Assembly (NCBI RefSeq): GCF_021502675.1
Contig: NZ_JAKFHA010000004.1
Span: forward strand, 180,565-244,564
Direction of reading: 5' to 3'
DNA length: 64,000 nucleotides
Origin: Yinghuangia soli
GTDB lineage: Bacteria; Actinomycetota; Actinomycetes; Streptomycetales; Streptomycetaceae
Shown here piece by piece: positions 16,076 through 24,797 of the stretch (position 1 is its first letter; every line of letters begins with the position of its first letter). The notes under the pieces were generated by a model. That model was given only the letters and a program-made list of their open reading frames with translations, did not search any database and was not told where the DNA came from. A program made the position numbers and the translations under genes.

Positions 16076-19000
16076 ATGTACGAGCTGTCCCGCGTCCGCC
16101 TGTTCTCCATCGGGCCCGCGGGTGCGCGCTACGCCGACACCGTGCTCGACCTGCGCGGCGTCGGCGAGCCGGTGCCCGACCCGGCACCCCGGCAGGCCCA
16201 GCTCTTCGAGGGCGAGCCGGTCGGCCCGCCGCGCCGCCCCGCGCCCGCGGGCGTGCTGTTCCTGGAGAACGGCGGCGGCAAGTCGGTGCTGCTCAAGCTG
16301 ATCTTCTCGGTCATGCTGCCCGGCCACCGCAACACCCTGGGCGGCGCCAGCTCCGGCGTGCTGCGCAAGTTCCTGCTCGCCGACGACTGCGGGCACGTCG
16401 CGCTGGAATGGCAGCACACCCAGACCGGCGAACTCGTCGTGGTCGGCAAGGTCAGCGAATGGCGCGGCCGCCAAGTCTCCTCCGACCCGCGCAAGTTCGC
16501 CGAGGCTTGGTACTCCTTCCGGCCCGGCCCCGGCCTGACCCTGGACGACCTGCCGGTCGTCTCGGCCGGCCGGCGCCGCACGATGCGCGGTTTCCGCGAC
16601 GCGCTCGCCGAGACCGCCAAGCTCTACCCGGACGTCGACGTGGTCTGGGAAGAGATCCACGAGCGCTGGAACGACCACCTCAACCACCTCGGCCTCGACC
16701 CCGAACTCTTCCGCTACCAGCGCGAGATGAACGCCGACGAAGGCGAGGCGGCCGGCCTGTTCGCGGTCAAGAACGACGCGGACTTCGTCGACCTGCTGCT
16801 CCGGGCGGTCACCGACACCGCGGACACCGACGGCCTCGCCGACCTGGTGGACAGCTTCGCCGCCAAGCTCTCGCAGCGCGCCGAGCTGATGGCCGAACGC
16901 GACTTCGTGGAAGGCGCCACCGGCCTCCTGAACGCCCTCTCCGATGCCGCCGACCAGCGCGGCCGGGTGCGCGCCGCGCACCACGCCGCCGAGGACGAAG
17001 CCCGGCTGCTCGGCCGCGAGTTCGCGCTGCGCGCGGACCGCGAGCGGAGCCGCGCCGCGGACCTGTCCGACCAGGTCGCCGCGGCTGCCGAGTCGGTCGA
17101 CGCCGCGCAGCGCTCCCGCGCGCACACCGCACTGGTCACCGCCGAGATCACCCACCGGCACGCCGGCATGCGGCTGGCCGCCGCGGAGGCCGACGGCGCC
17201 GCCCTCAAGCGCGAACTGACCGAGGCCCGCGGCATGCTCGCCGCCTGGCTCGGCACCGAGGCGGTGCTGCGCCAGCGCTCCGCGGCCGACCGTGCCGAGC
17301 GCGTGGCCGCCGCCATCCAGGCCGCCGAGCGCGACGCCGCCCCGGCGCTCGCCGCCCGCCAGGCCGCGGCCGGCGCCCTCGTCCGCGCGCTGAACGCCGC
17401 CGCCGCGGTCGCCGACGAACGCGCCGACCAGGAAGAGCAGCGCGCCGCCGAGCTCCAGGAGCGCGGCGAGTCCGCGCAGCGCGCCGCCACCGTTGCGGCC
17501 ACCGAGACGCAGCGCACCCGCAGCGAGGCGGTCCACCTGCGGGCCCGGCTCAGCGAGGTGGGCAGCGAACTGGGCCAGGCCGTCGAGGCGGGCTGGATCG
17601 CCGAGGACGACGACCCCGCGGAGGCCGCCGAGCGCGCCGCCGCCGAGGAGAAGTCCGCCGCGACCGCCTGGAGCGAGGCCCGGGCCGCGGTCGAGTCCGC
17701 GGCCGGCGCGGTCCGCGACGCCGAGTCCGAACACGGCCGCGCCCAGCTGGAAGCGGCCCGCGCCGCGGACCGGCTCGGTGCCGCGGAGCACGAGCTGGCC
17801 GGCGTCCGCACGTCCTCCCGCGAACTCCTCGCCGAACCCCGGGTCGCCGAACTCCTCGGCCTGGAAGGCACGTCCGGCGCGGCGGACGACGGTCCGGCGG
17901 GCCCCGTGGCGGTCCTCGACCAGGCCGCCGACATCCTCGGCGGCCGGCTCGCGGACGCGGTCGCGGACGGCGAGCGCGCGCTGTTCCAGCTGCGCACCGA
18001 GGCCGCCGAGGACAGCCGCATCCTGGCCGCACTCGGCGACGGCGGCCTGCTGCCGCCCAACCCGGACGTCCTGGCCGCCGTCGAGCACCTCGGCGAGCAC
18101 GGCATCCCGGCGCTGCCCGGCTGGCGCTACCTGGCCCAGTCCGTACCCGCCGAACGGCACGCCGCGGTCCTCGACGCGCACCCCGACCTCGTCGACGGCG
18201 TCGTCGTCACCGCCCCGAGCGAAATGCCGCGTGCCCGCGAGGTGCTGGCCGAGGCCGCGCTGCTGCCGCGGTCCGCGGTCGCGGTCGGCACCCCCGACGC
18301 ACTGCTCGCCGCCCGGGCCGCGGCACCGGCCGCCGAGACCGTCTTCCTCGTCCCGCCGAACCCCGCGATGCACGACGAACGCGCCGCGGACACCGAACGC
18401 CAGGCGCTGCGCCGCCGCGCGACGGACCGCGACGACGCGATCCGGCAGCGCGCCGCCCGCCTGGAAGGCGACCGCAACCTGGTCGGACGCCTCGCCGCCT
18501 GGCGCGCCTCGTGCCCGGCCGGGCGGGTCGGCGAACTCGTCGCCGCGGTCCAGACCGCCACGCAGGCCCTCGTCGACGCCCGCGCGGCCGGCGCCGCCGC
18601 CGAGGCCGCCGCGGCGACCGCCGAGACCGTCCGGGCCCGCGCCGTCGACCAGCGCGACCGGCGCATGGACGCCGCGCAGCTCGCCCGGCGCCGCGCCGAC
18701 ACCCTGGCCGGCCTCGCCTTCCGGCTGCGCGAACGGGCCGGCTGGACCCGGCGGATCCGCGAACTCGACCAGGAGACCGGCGAGCACGAGCGGGCCGCCG
18801 AGGCCAACCTGAACCTCGCCCGGGCCGCCGACCAGGACCGCCGGCAGGCCCAGCGGGCCGCCGACGACGCCCGGCGCACCGCCCGCGCGCTGCTCGAGGA
18901 GCGCGCCGAGATCAGCGGCGCCCCCGACGACGACGCGGCCGCGTCCGGCGAACCGCCCGCCGCGCTGCCCGCGCTGCGTGAGGCGTACCGCACCGCATCG

Positions 19001-20665
19001 GTGCTGTACGACAAGGTCGGCGTCGGCGCCGACCTGCGTGCCGAGCAGGCCCGCGCGGAGAGTGAGCAGACCGCCGCGCAGGCCGCGTTGGACCGGCTGT
19101 CGGCGCGCGTCCGCAAGCACGCCGCCGAACTCCTGGAGAGCCCGGACGGTGCGGACGGCCCGTCGCGCCTGGCGGCCGGCAGCCGCGCCGAGGAACACGT
19201 GCGGACCCTGGAAGGCCGCACCGACGCCGCCAACGAACTCCTGGGCCGGCTCCGCGGCGAGGTCGAGCGCCACGCGCCCGGCGACGGCCGCGACGCGCAC
19301 GTCGAACTGCCCGCGGACCGGATCCCGAGCGACCCCGCGCACGCGCAGGAACTCCTGCGCGAGGCGGCCGCCGAGCATGCCGCCTGCACCGAGCAGGTCG
19401 ACACCGCCCGCGACGCGCACACCCGCCTGGTCCGGGCGCTGTCCGAAGCCGAGTCGGGCGTCTCGGTGTTCGGCGAGATCTCGGTCTCGCTGACCGACAC
19501 CCTGCCGGCCGCCGAGGCGGGTCAGGACGACGACTGCACCGCGTTCGAAGGCAGCTCCACCGAGGCCCGTGAGGCCGCCACCGCCTGCCGCCGCGCGCTG
19601 CGCACCGCGGCGGGGGAGTTGTCGGCCGCCGAGGGCCAGGTCCGGGAACGCGCCGAGGCCGTCGTCCGGCACGCCGGCTCGGCGCGCTTCGAGCAGGTCC
19701 GCATGCCGGCCCGCCAGCAGATCCGCGAACTCCCGCTGTCCGCACTGCCCGAGCATGCGCTCGCCTGGGCCGCCGCGTTCGAGCCGCGGCTGCGCGTCCT
19801 CACCGACGAGCTGGCCCAGATCGAACGCAACCGCGACAGCATCGTGGACCGGCTGCGCGGCATGGTCGAGTCGTCCCTCACCACCCTGCGGGCCGCCCAG
19901 CGGCTCTCCCGGCTGCCCGAGGAACTCGGCGAGTGGTCCGGGCAGGAGTTCCTGCGCATCCGCTTCGAGGATCCGGACGCCGCACACTTGTCCGAACGCC
20001 TGGGCGAGGTCGTCGACGAGGCCACCCGGGCGGCCCGCCGCACCGGCGCCGCCGCGGTCCGCCGGGACGGCATGACGCTGCTCCTGCGCGGCGTCCACGC
20101 GGGCCTGGAGCCGCGCGGCGTCCAGGTCGAGATCCTCAAGCCGGACTCCGTCCTGCGCGCCGAACGCGTCCCGGTCGGCCAGATGGGCGACGTCTTCTCC
20201 GGCGGCCAGCTCCTCACCGCCGCCATCGCCCTCTACTGCACGATGGCCGCGCTCCGCAGCAACGACCGCGGCCGCGCCCGCCACCGCCACGCGGGCACGC
20301 TTTTCCTGGACAACCCCATCGGCCGCGCGAACGCCTCGTACCTCCTGGAGCTGCAGCGCGCGGTCGCCGACGCGCTCGGCGTCCAACTGATCTACACCAC
20401 AGGCCTCTTCGACACGACGGCGCTCGCCGAGTTCCCCCTCGTCGTCCGCCTCCGCAACGACGCGGACCTCCGCGCGGGCCTGAAGTACATCTCCGTCGAG
20501 GAGCACCTGCGCCCCGGCCTCCCGCAACCCGACCCGGAAATCCCCGAGGGCCTGGGCCAGATCCACGCCACAAGGGTCTTCCGCAAACCGGCCGACACCC
20601 CGTCCGTCCCGCCCCAGACCCCGCAACCCGCCTCGAAGGACACCCCGGGCGTCAGCGTCCCCTGA
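16076..20665 (+). CDS. SMC-like ATPase (MukB/MksB/JetC-like)
   Basis: A 1529-residue SMC-like protein. The N-terminal head has Walker A with GGGKS (about residues 66-70). Two very long Ala/Glu/Arg-rich coiled coils flank a globular hinge-like domain at about 640-775. The C-terminal head has the ABC signature FSGGQ (about 1374) and a Walker B segment TLFLDNPIG (about 1408-1416). The residue after the Walker B Asp is Asn, not the usual catalytic Glu. Such proteins entrap and extrude DNA loops with kleisin and MukE-like partners. GAGAGAAG lies upstream of ATG 16076. No JetD/MksG-type nuclease gene follows: the next gene is convergent and encodes a membrane protein. Confidence 0.82.
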   Translation: MYELSRVRLFSIGPAGARYADTVLDLRGVGEPVPDPAPRQAQLFEGEPVGPPRRPAPAGVLFLENGGGKSVLLKLIFSVMLPGHRNTLGGASSGVLRKFLLADDCGHVALEWQHTQTGELVVVGKVSEWRGRQVSSDPRKFAEAWYSFRPGPGLTLDDLPVVSAGRRRTMRGFRDALAETAKLYPDVDVVWEEIHERWNDHLNHLGLDPELFRYQREMNADEGEAAGLFAVKNDADFVDLLLRAVTDTADTDGLADLVDSFAAKLSQRAELMAERDFVEGATGLLNALSDAADQRGRVRAAHHAAEDEARLLGREFALRADRERSRAADLSDQVAAAAESVDAAQRSRAHTALVTAEITHRHAGMRLAAAEADGAALKRELTEARGMLAAWLGTEAVLRQRSAADRAERVAAAIQAAERDAAPALAARQAAAGALVRALNAAAAVADERADQEEQRAAELQERGESAQRAATVAATETQRTRSEAVHLRARLSEVGSELGQAVEAGWIAEDDDPAEAAERAAAEEKSAATAWSEARAAVESAAGAVRDAESEHGRAQLEAARAADRLGAAEHELAGVRTSSRELLAEPRVAELLGLEGTSGAADDGPAGPVAVLDQAADILGGRLADAVADGERALFQLRTEAAEDSRILAALGDGGLLPPNPDVLAAVEHLGEHGIPALPGWRYLAQSVPAERHAAVLDAHPDLVDGVVVTAPSEMPRAREVLAEAALLPRSAVAVGTPDALLAARAAAPAAETVFLVPPNPAMHDERAADTERQALRRRATDRDDAIRQRAARLEGDRNLVGRLAAWRASCPAGRVGELVAAVQTATQALVDARAAGAAAEAAAATAETVRARAVDQRDRRMDAAQLARRRADTLAGLAFRLRERAGWTRRIRELDQETGEHERAAEANLNLARAADQDRRQAQRAADDARRTARALLEERAEISGAPDDDAAASGEPPAALPALREAYRTASVLYDKVGVGADLRAEQARAESEQTAAQAALDRLSARVRKHAAELLESPDGADGPSRLAAGSRAEEHVRTLEGRTDAANELLGRLRGEVERHAPGDGRDAHVELPADRIPSDPAHAQELLREAAAEHAACTEQVDTARDAHTRLVRALSEAESGVSVFGEISVSLTDTLPAAEAGQDDDCTAFEGSSTEAREAATACRRALRTAAGELSAAEGQVRERAEAVVRHAGSARFEQVRMPARQQIRELPLSALPEHALAWAAAFEPRLRVLTDELAQIERNRDSIVDRLRGMVESSLTTLRAAQRLSRLPEELGEWSGQEFLRIRFEDPDAAHLSERLGEVVDEATRAARRTGAAAVRRDGMTLLLRGVHAGLEPRGVQVEILKPDSVLRAERVPVGQMGDVFSGGQLLTAAIALYCTMAALRSNDRGRARHRHAGTLFLDNPIGRANASYLLELQRAVADALGVQLIYTTGLFDTTALAEFPLVVRLRNDADLRAGLKYISVEEHLRPGLPQPDPEIPEGLGQIHATRVFRKPADTPSVPPQTPQPASKDTPGVSVP

Positions 20666-20675
20666 GTGGTGGCCG

Positions 20676-20704
20676 CCGTGCCGCCGCGCCGAGCGGCGGT
20701 GCGG
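20676..20704. terminator. Hairpin between convergent genes
   Basis: CCGTGCCGCCGC (20676-20687) and GCGGCGGTGCGG (20693-20704) form a 12-bp stem with two G-U pairs and a GCCGA loop. It ends the condensin-like operon and/or the YndJ-like gene. Confidence 0.6.
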
Positions 20705-21574
20705 TCAGGCGGCGAGGTGGTGGACCTTGGCGGCGGCGGTCGCGGTCGTGTCGGCGGGCGGGGTGCCGGGGCGCGGGGTCCGCAGGGCCAGCAGGGTGCA
20801 GGTGGCGAAGCCGAGGGCGTTGGCCACTCCGTGGGTGGCGGCCATCCAGGTCAGGCTCAGGTGCGGGAAGTCGCTGACCAGGCCCAGGGACCAGCTCAGC
20901 GCGAGGAGCATGCTGGGGACCGGGACCAAGGCGGCTGCGGTCAGCAGCGTGCGTGCAGTGCGGGTGGCCGCGGTGGGGCGGGCGTGGTGCCAGATGGTCC
21001 AGGCGAGGGACCACATCGCCGCGGTCAGGGCGACTGCGCCTGCCAGTTGGAGCCAGGCGCCGGCGAAGTAGCCGAGCAGGACGGCGAGCGTCCCGGCGAC
21101 CGCGGCGACGGCTGCGAAGGAGCCGTGGCCGGGGGCGTTGCGGGTGCAGAGCAGGGCGGCGACGAGCATGGCGGCGAAACCCGTGTAGTGGAAGTGCGCT
21201 TCGGTGAGCGCCAGGATCGCGAGGTCGAAGCCGAAGAGCTCGTGGCCGGTGCGTTCGGCGGTCTGGGCGGTGGCGGCGACCGCGGGGGAGGCCAGGGCGG
21301 TGAGGATGGCCAGTTCGCGCGGGGCCAGGGAGCGGGTGCGGAGCAGGCGGGCCGGGGCGCAGGCGGCCAGGGCCAGGGTGGCGGCCAGGTAGAGCGCGGC
21401 GAGCGCGGCCGCGTCCGGGCCGCGGGGCATCCAGAGGGAGACGGCGCCCGGCACGGCGGCGAGCAGCCACACCCGGGACAGCGCCACGGCGCCCGGGTCG
21501 GGCAGCAGCCGCAGGCCCGCGGGCAGGATCACGAGCATGCCGAACGTGACGAGCAGGTTCACGAGAGGAACCAT
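20705..21574 (-). CDS. YndJ-like integral membrane protein
   Basis: A protein of about 289 residues with roughly eight hydrophobic spans. HFHYTGFAAM in the middle and MAATHGVANALGF near the C-terminus match motifs of the YndJ family, whose function is unknown. ATG 21574 is preferred over the adjacent GTG 21577 because the GGGGG on the sense strand is 5 nt from the ATG but only 2 from the GTG. Two identical palindromes just upstream (21589-21632) suggest tight repression by a TetR-type protein, none of which is encoded nearby. Confidence 0.78.
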   Translation of the reverse strand: MVPLVNLLVTFGMLVILPAGLRLLPDPGAVALSRVWLLAAVPGAVSLWMPRGPDAAALAALYLAATLALAACAPARLLRTRSLAPRELAILTALASPAVAATAQTAERTGHELFGFDLAILALTEAHFHYTGFAAMLVAALLCTRNAPGHGSFAAVAAVAGTLAVLLGYFAGAWLQLAGAVALTAAMWSLAWTIWHHARPTAATRTARTLLTAAALVPVPSMLLALSWSLGLVSDFPHLSLTWMAATHGVANALGFATCTLLALRTPRPGTPPADTTATAAAKVHHLAA

Positions 21575-21588
21575 CACGACCCCCTGAA

Positions 21589-21632
21589 TTGAACGTGTTC
21601 AAAGCCTATCCAGAAGATTTGAACGTGTTCAA
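21589..21632. promoter_or_regulatory. Twin operators TTGAACGTGTTCAA
   Basis: The same 14-bp inverted repeat (TTGAAC-GT-GTTCAA) occurs at 21589-21602 and at 21619-21632. The starts are 30 bp apart, about three helical turns, so dimers would bind on one face. The pair lies directly upstream of the YndJ-like gene. TetR-family operators often look like this. Confidence 0.75.
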
Positions 21633-21872
21633 CTGGGGGTTCGGAGGGTGACACGTGTCGGCTCCGGCGACTTTGGCCGGTACGGGGAAGTTCCCTGATG
21701 GGGAGGGGTTTTCGGAGGCACGCGACAAGGGGCGGCGGGTGGGGTGGGCATCCGAAAAGCTATCTCGGTTTGCTATTGACCATCGCCGGACGCTGGTGTG
21801 TGATCGTCGCGCATCCGATGCGACCGAGACGGCCCGGTGGCATTTCCGCGACATTCTGATCGGGGGATCAGT
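21633..21872. other. Intergenic remainder before the esterase gene
   Basis: About 240 bp with lower GC than the genes. GGGGGA near 21862-21867 is the esterase ribosome-binding site. Some short AT-rich stretches could be promoter elements, but none is clear, and I see no gene. Confidence 0.35.
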
Positions 21873-22874
21873 GTGACCGAAATCCATCCCAGCCGTAGAA
21901 GCCTCATCAAGGGCGCCGGCGGCCTCGGGGCCGCTCTGGCCTTGGGCGGTGCAGGCGTCGTCGCCGCTGCCGGCACCGCGAACGCCGCCACCGTCGCCGA
22001 CGGCTTCGGCCTGCGGCTCATCGACCACAACGAGGACCACCCGCGGCTCAAGTACTACCGGGTCAAGACCGCCGAGATCGGCTGGCCGACCGGCCCCGGC
22101 ATCAACGTCCTGCTGCCGGACGGGTACGCGACCAGCGGCCTGCGCTACCCGGTGCTGTACCTGTTCCACGGCGGCGGCCCCGGGCTGGACTTCACGCAGT
22201 GGGACTGGATCGTCCCCTACACCGCCGGCCTGCCGATGATCATCGTGATGCCGGACGGCGGCCAGGTCGGCTGGCACTCCAACCCGGTCAGCTCTTTCGT
22301 GGGCCCCCGCAACTGGGAGTCCTTCCACATGAACCAGCTCGTCCCGTGGATCGACGCGAACTTCCGCACCCACGCGGAGTTCGCCGGCCGCGCCGTGTGC
22401 GGCTTTTCGATGGGCGGATTCGGCGCGCTCAAGTACGGCGCCAAGTACTACGGCCACTTCGCCTCGGTCAGCTCGCACTCCGGGCCGGCCAGCATGCGCC
22501 GCAACTTCGGCGCCGCCGGGCACTGGGCCAACGCAACCTCGGCCGCGATCGACCTGGCCGGCGGCACCATCTACGGCGTGCCGTTCTGGGACCAGGCGCG
22601 GGTCAGCGCCGACAACGCCGTGGAGAACGTCGAGCGCTACCGCGGCAAGCGCGTCTACCTGGTGGCCGGCAACGGCACCCAGGACATCCTCGCCGACTTC
22701 AAGGGCTTCACCGAGAACCAGGTCCTGCAGGGCCACCAGGAGTTCTCCGCACTGCTCACCCACGCCGGCATCCCGCACCAGCAGTTCTCCGAACAGGGCG
22801 GCCACGTCATCCGCTTCCAGCGGATCATGACGGACTTCCAGGAGATCGTCGCCCACCTGCGCCCGGCCTCCTGA
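21873..22874 (+). CDS. Secreted alpha/beta-hydrolase esterase (esterase D / antigen 85-like), Tat signal
   Basis: A 333-residue exported hydrolase. The N-terminus reads SRRSLIKG followed by a hydrophobic Ala/Gly/Leu stretch and ANAA, a Tat signal with likely cleavage near residue 32. The catalytic core has the nucleophile elbow GFSMGG with Ser179, an oxyanion-region HGGGPG upstream, and GGH near the C-terminus for the catalytic His. Family members include carboxylesterases and mycolyltransferase-like proteins; the acyl substrate cannot be named. GTG 21873 lies 5 nt after GGGGGA. It ends at a strong terminator. Confidence 0.87.
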   Translation: MTEIHPSRRSLIKGAGGLGAALALGGAGVVAAAGTANAATVADGFGLRLIDHNEDHPRLKYYRVKTAEIGWPTGPGINVLLPDGYATSGLRYPVLYLFHGGGPGLDFTQWDWIVPYTAGLPMIIVMPDGGQVGWHSNPVSSFVGPRNWESFHMNQLVPWIDANFRTHAEFAGRAVCGFSMGGFGALKYGAKYYGHFASVSSHSGPASMRRNFGAAGHWANATSAAIDLAGGTIYGVPFWDQARVSADNAVENVERYRGKRVYLVAGNGTQDILADFKGFTENQVLQGHQEFSALLTHAGIPHQQFSEQGGHVIRFQRIMTDFQEIVAHLRPAS

Positions 22875-22895
22875 GCCGACCGCGCACCCGGACCG

Positions 22896-22929
22896 CAGGG
22901 CCGTGCCGTGGGCACGCGGCACGGCCCTG
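22896..22929. terminator. Terminator between convergent genes
   Basis: CAGGGCCGTGCCG (22896-22908) and CGGCACGGCCCTG (22917-22929) form a perfect 13-bp stem with an 8-nt loop. Confidence 0.8.
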
Positions 22930-22974
22930 TGCGGTTCCCGGCGTGCTGTCCCGGCGTGCTGTCCCGGCGGCGAC

Positions 22975-23493
22975 TCAGCCGGGGAACTCCGCGTACACCG
23001 CGTCGGAGCGGTCCCGGCGCCCGGTGAGCATGCCGTCCGGGACCGGCCAGTGCGCCGCCGGGTCGTCCACCCGCACCCACTCGGTCGTCGCCACCCGCCG
23101 CGCGATGCGCCACTGCCCGTCCCGGCGCGTGAAGTCGTCGACGTAGCGGAATCCGGTGGTCAGATTGCCGCGCGGATCGTCCGTCGCACTGCGGTGGTAC
23201 GCCACCCCGTAGGTCTCCGCCCGCGCCAGGTCCGGGCCCTGGAACTCGGCCAAGTGGTTCGCGACCAGGTGCATCGTCATCGCGTACCGGGGCAGCAGCC
23301 GTCCGATCCAGGCCAGGAACTCGTCCACGGTCCCGGAGAAGCTGCCGTGGCTGTCCGTGGCATCCGGGTGGTAGCAGGCGCGCACCAGCTCCAGGTCCAT
23401 GCGGTCCACGCCCCGGCAGTAGCGCAGCACCGTCTCGTGGATGTCCTGCTTGTCCAGCAGCCGCCGCACCGCCGCGTCGTGATCATGAGCCAT
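22975..23493 (-). CDS. NTF2/SnoaL-like protein
   Basis: A 172-residue single-domain NTF2-fold protein. It opens with a helix pattern KQDIHETVLRYCRGVDRMD, then ACYHPDATD, the SnoaL-like/ring-hydroxylating-beta-like signature with a His-x-x-Ala core. Such proteins include hydratases, isomerases and cyclases; the substrate is unknown. ATG 23493 has no obvious Shine-Dalgarno site. It is divergent from the serpin genes. Confidence 0.8.
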   Translation of the reverse strand: MAHDHDAAVRRLLDKQDIHETVLRYCRGVDRMDLELVRACYHPDATDSHGSFSGTVDEFLAWIGRLLPRYAMTMHLVANHLAEFQGPDLARAETYGVAYHRSATDDPRGNLTTGFRYVDDFTRRDGQWRIARRVATTEWVRVDDPAAHWPVPDGMLTGRRDRSDAVYAEFPG

Positions 23494-23592
23494 GCGCGCA
23501 TTCTGGCGGCCGGGCGCTGCCGGTACCAGGGCGCCCGGCGGGGTAGCGTCGAAGAGAGGTCCATGATCGACGACGCCGGGGAGGCAGGCGCG

Positions 23593-24753
23593 ATGTACCA
23601 GCGCGAGGAGGAGCTGACCCTCCGCGAGTACGCCGGGGAGATCCGCGAGCTGGGCTCCCGTTGGCTGGACGGTGTCCTGTCCGACCCGCAGGTCGAGGCG
23701 GCCGGGGGAGACGCGGTCTGCTCGCCGGCCGGGCTGTGGCTCGCCCTCGCGGCGATATCCTGCGGCGCGCTGGGCGACACCGCCGACGAGCTGGCCGACC
23801 TGGTGGGCCTGGCCGGCCCCGAGGCCGCGCCGCTGGTGACCGCCGTGGCCCGCGACCTGGCCGGCACCGACGCCCTGGCCGCGGCGACGGGCATCTGGAG
23901 CCGCGCACCGCTGCGCGAGGAGTTCGCCGCCGGCCTGCCCGACGTCGGATGCGGGCCGCTGGGCGACCCCGCCGCGATCGCCGCCTGGATCCGGGACGCG
24001 ACCGGCGGACTCGTCGACAAACCCCCGGCCGCCCCCGGCCCGGACACCCGGCTGATCCTCGTGAACGCCCTGGCACTCCGGGCCCGCTGGGCCGAGGCGT
24101 TCGCACCCGCCGACACCCGCGAGGCGGTCTTCCGGCCGGCCGCCGGCGAGCCCGCCAGGGTCCGCATGATGTCCCGCACGCTGCCGCATGCCGACGTCTG
24201 GACCATCGGGGCGTACGGCGGTTCCGTACACGTCGCCGAGCTCGCGTGCGCCGGCGAGCAGCCCGCGGTGGTCCGCTTCGCGCTCGGCCCCGAGGGCATG
24301 CCGCCCGCCACGGTGATGGCCGCGGCCTGGGCCCCGCGCAGCGCGGGCAACCCCGTCCCGTACGAGGAAGTCCGGCTCTCCCTGCCGCGCTTCGAGCTGC
24401 GGACCTCGCTCGCGGTGCACGGCCACCTCCCGGCCCTGGGCGTCGAACTGGCGCTCGACGAACACGCTGCGGAGTTCGGCGGACTGTCGTCCGAACACCT
24501 GTACCTCCAGCGCGTCGACCAGGAGTGCGTCGTACGCGTGGACGAGGAAGGCGTGCAGGCTGCCGCCGTCACCGACGTGCAGATGGCCTGGATGAGCTAC
24601 ACGCCCCCGCCGCCGACCCTGAACCTCGCCTTCGACCGCCCGTTCGCCTGCGCGGTCATGGACGCCTCGGGCACCGTGCCGCTGTTCGCCGCGTACCAGG
24701 CGACCGCGCCGCGCCCCGGCGGGGAACCGGTGGCAGCGCATCCGGCCGGGTAG
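23593..24753 (+). CDS. Serpin-family protease inhibitor (paralogue 1)
   Basis: A 386-residue serpin without a signal peptide, so probably cytoplasmic. Recognisable serpin blocks: CSPAGLWLALA near residue 43, LVNALALRARW (the NAxxFKGxW block) near 157, hinge EEGVQAAA with Gly320 as P15, and the C-terminal FDRPFACAVMDASGTVPLF. Counting from P15 puts the scissile bond at Met334-Ser335, the same P1-P1' pair as human alpha-1-antitrypsin. ATG 23593 is used, not the in-frame ATG 23563: GGGGAGG precedes it at about 8 nt, and the paralogue keeps only the second ATG in frame. A -10-like TAGCGT lies at 23544-23549. Confidence 0.88.
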   Translation: MYQREEELTLREYAGEIRELGSRWLDGVLSDPQVEAAGGDAVCSPAGLWLALAAISCGALGDTADELADLVGLAGPEAAPLVTAVARDLAGTDALAAATGIWSRAPLREEFAAGLPDVGCGPLGDPAAIAAWIRDATGGLVDKPPAAPGPDTRLILVNALALRARWAEAFAPADTREAVFRPAAGEPARVRMMSRTLPHADVWTIGAYGGSVHVAELACAGEQPAVVRFALGPEGMPPATVMAAAWAPRSAGNPVPYEEVRLSLPRFELRTSLAVHGHLPALGVELALDEHAAEFGGLSSEHLYLQRVDQECVVRVDEEGVQAAAVTDVQMAWMSYTPPPPTLNLAFDRPFACAVMDASGTVPLFAAYQATAPRPGGEPVAAHPAG

Positions 24754-24797
24754 CGTCGAGGGACGGCCCATGATCACCGAGACGCGAGGCAGGTGCG

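Noticed and set aside
15569-20626. Very long open frame on the minus strand opposite the SMC-like gene
   Set aside because: It mirrors a strongly coding plus-strand gene in GC-rich DNA, has no recognisable domain and an Arg/Gly/Ala-dominated composition; it is an antisense shadow.
13203-20665. Calling the SMC operon a complete Wadjet system
   Set aside because: No JetD-type Toprim nuclease is encoded next to it or anywhere in the window, so only a Wadjet/MksBEF-like label is justified.
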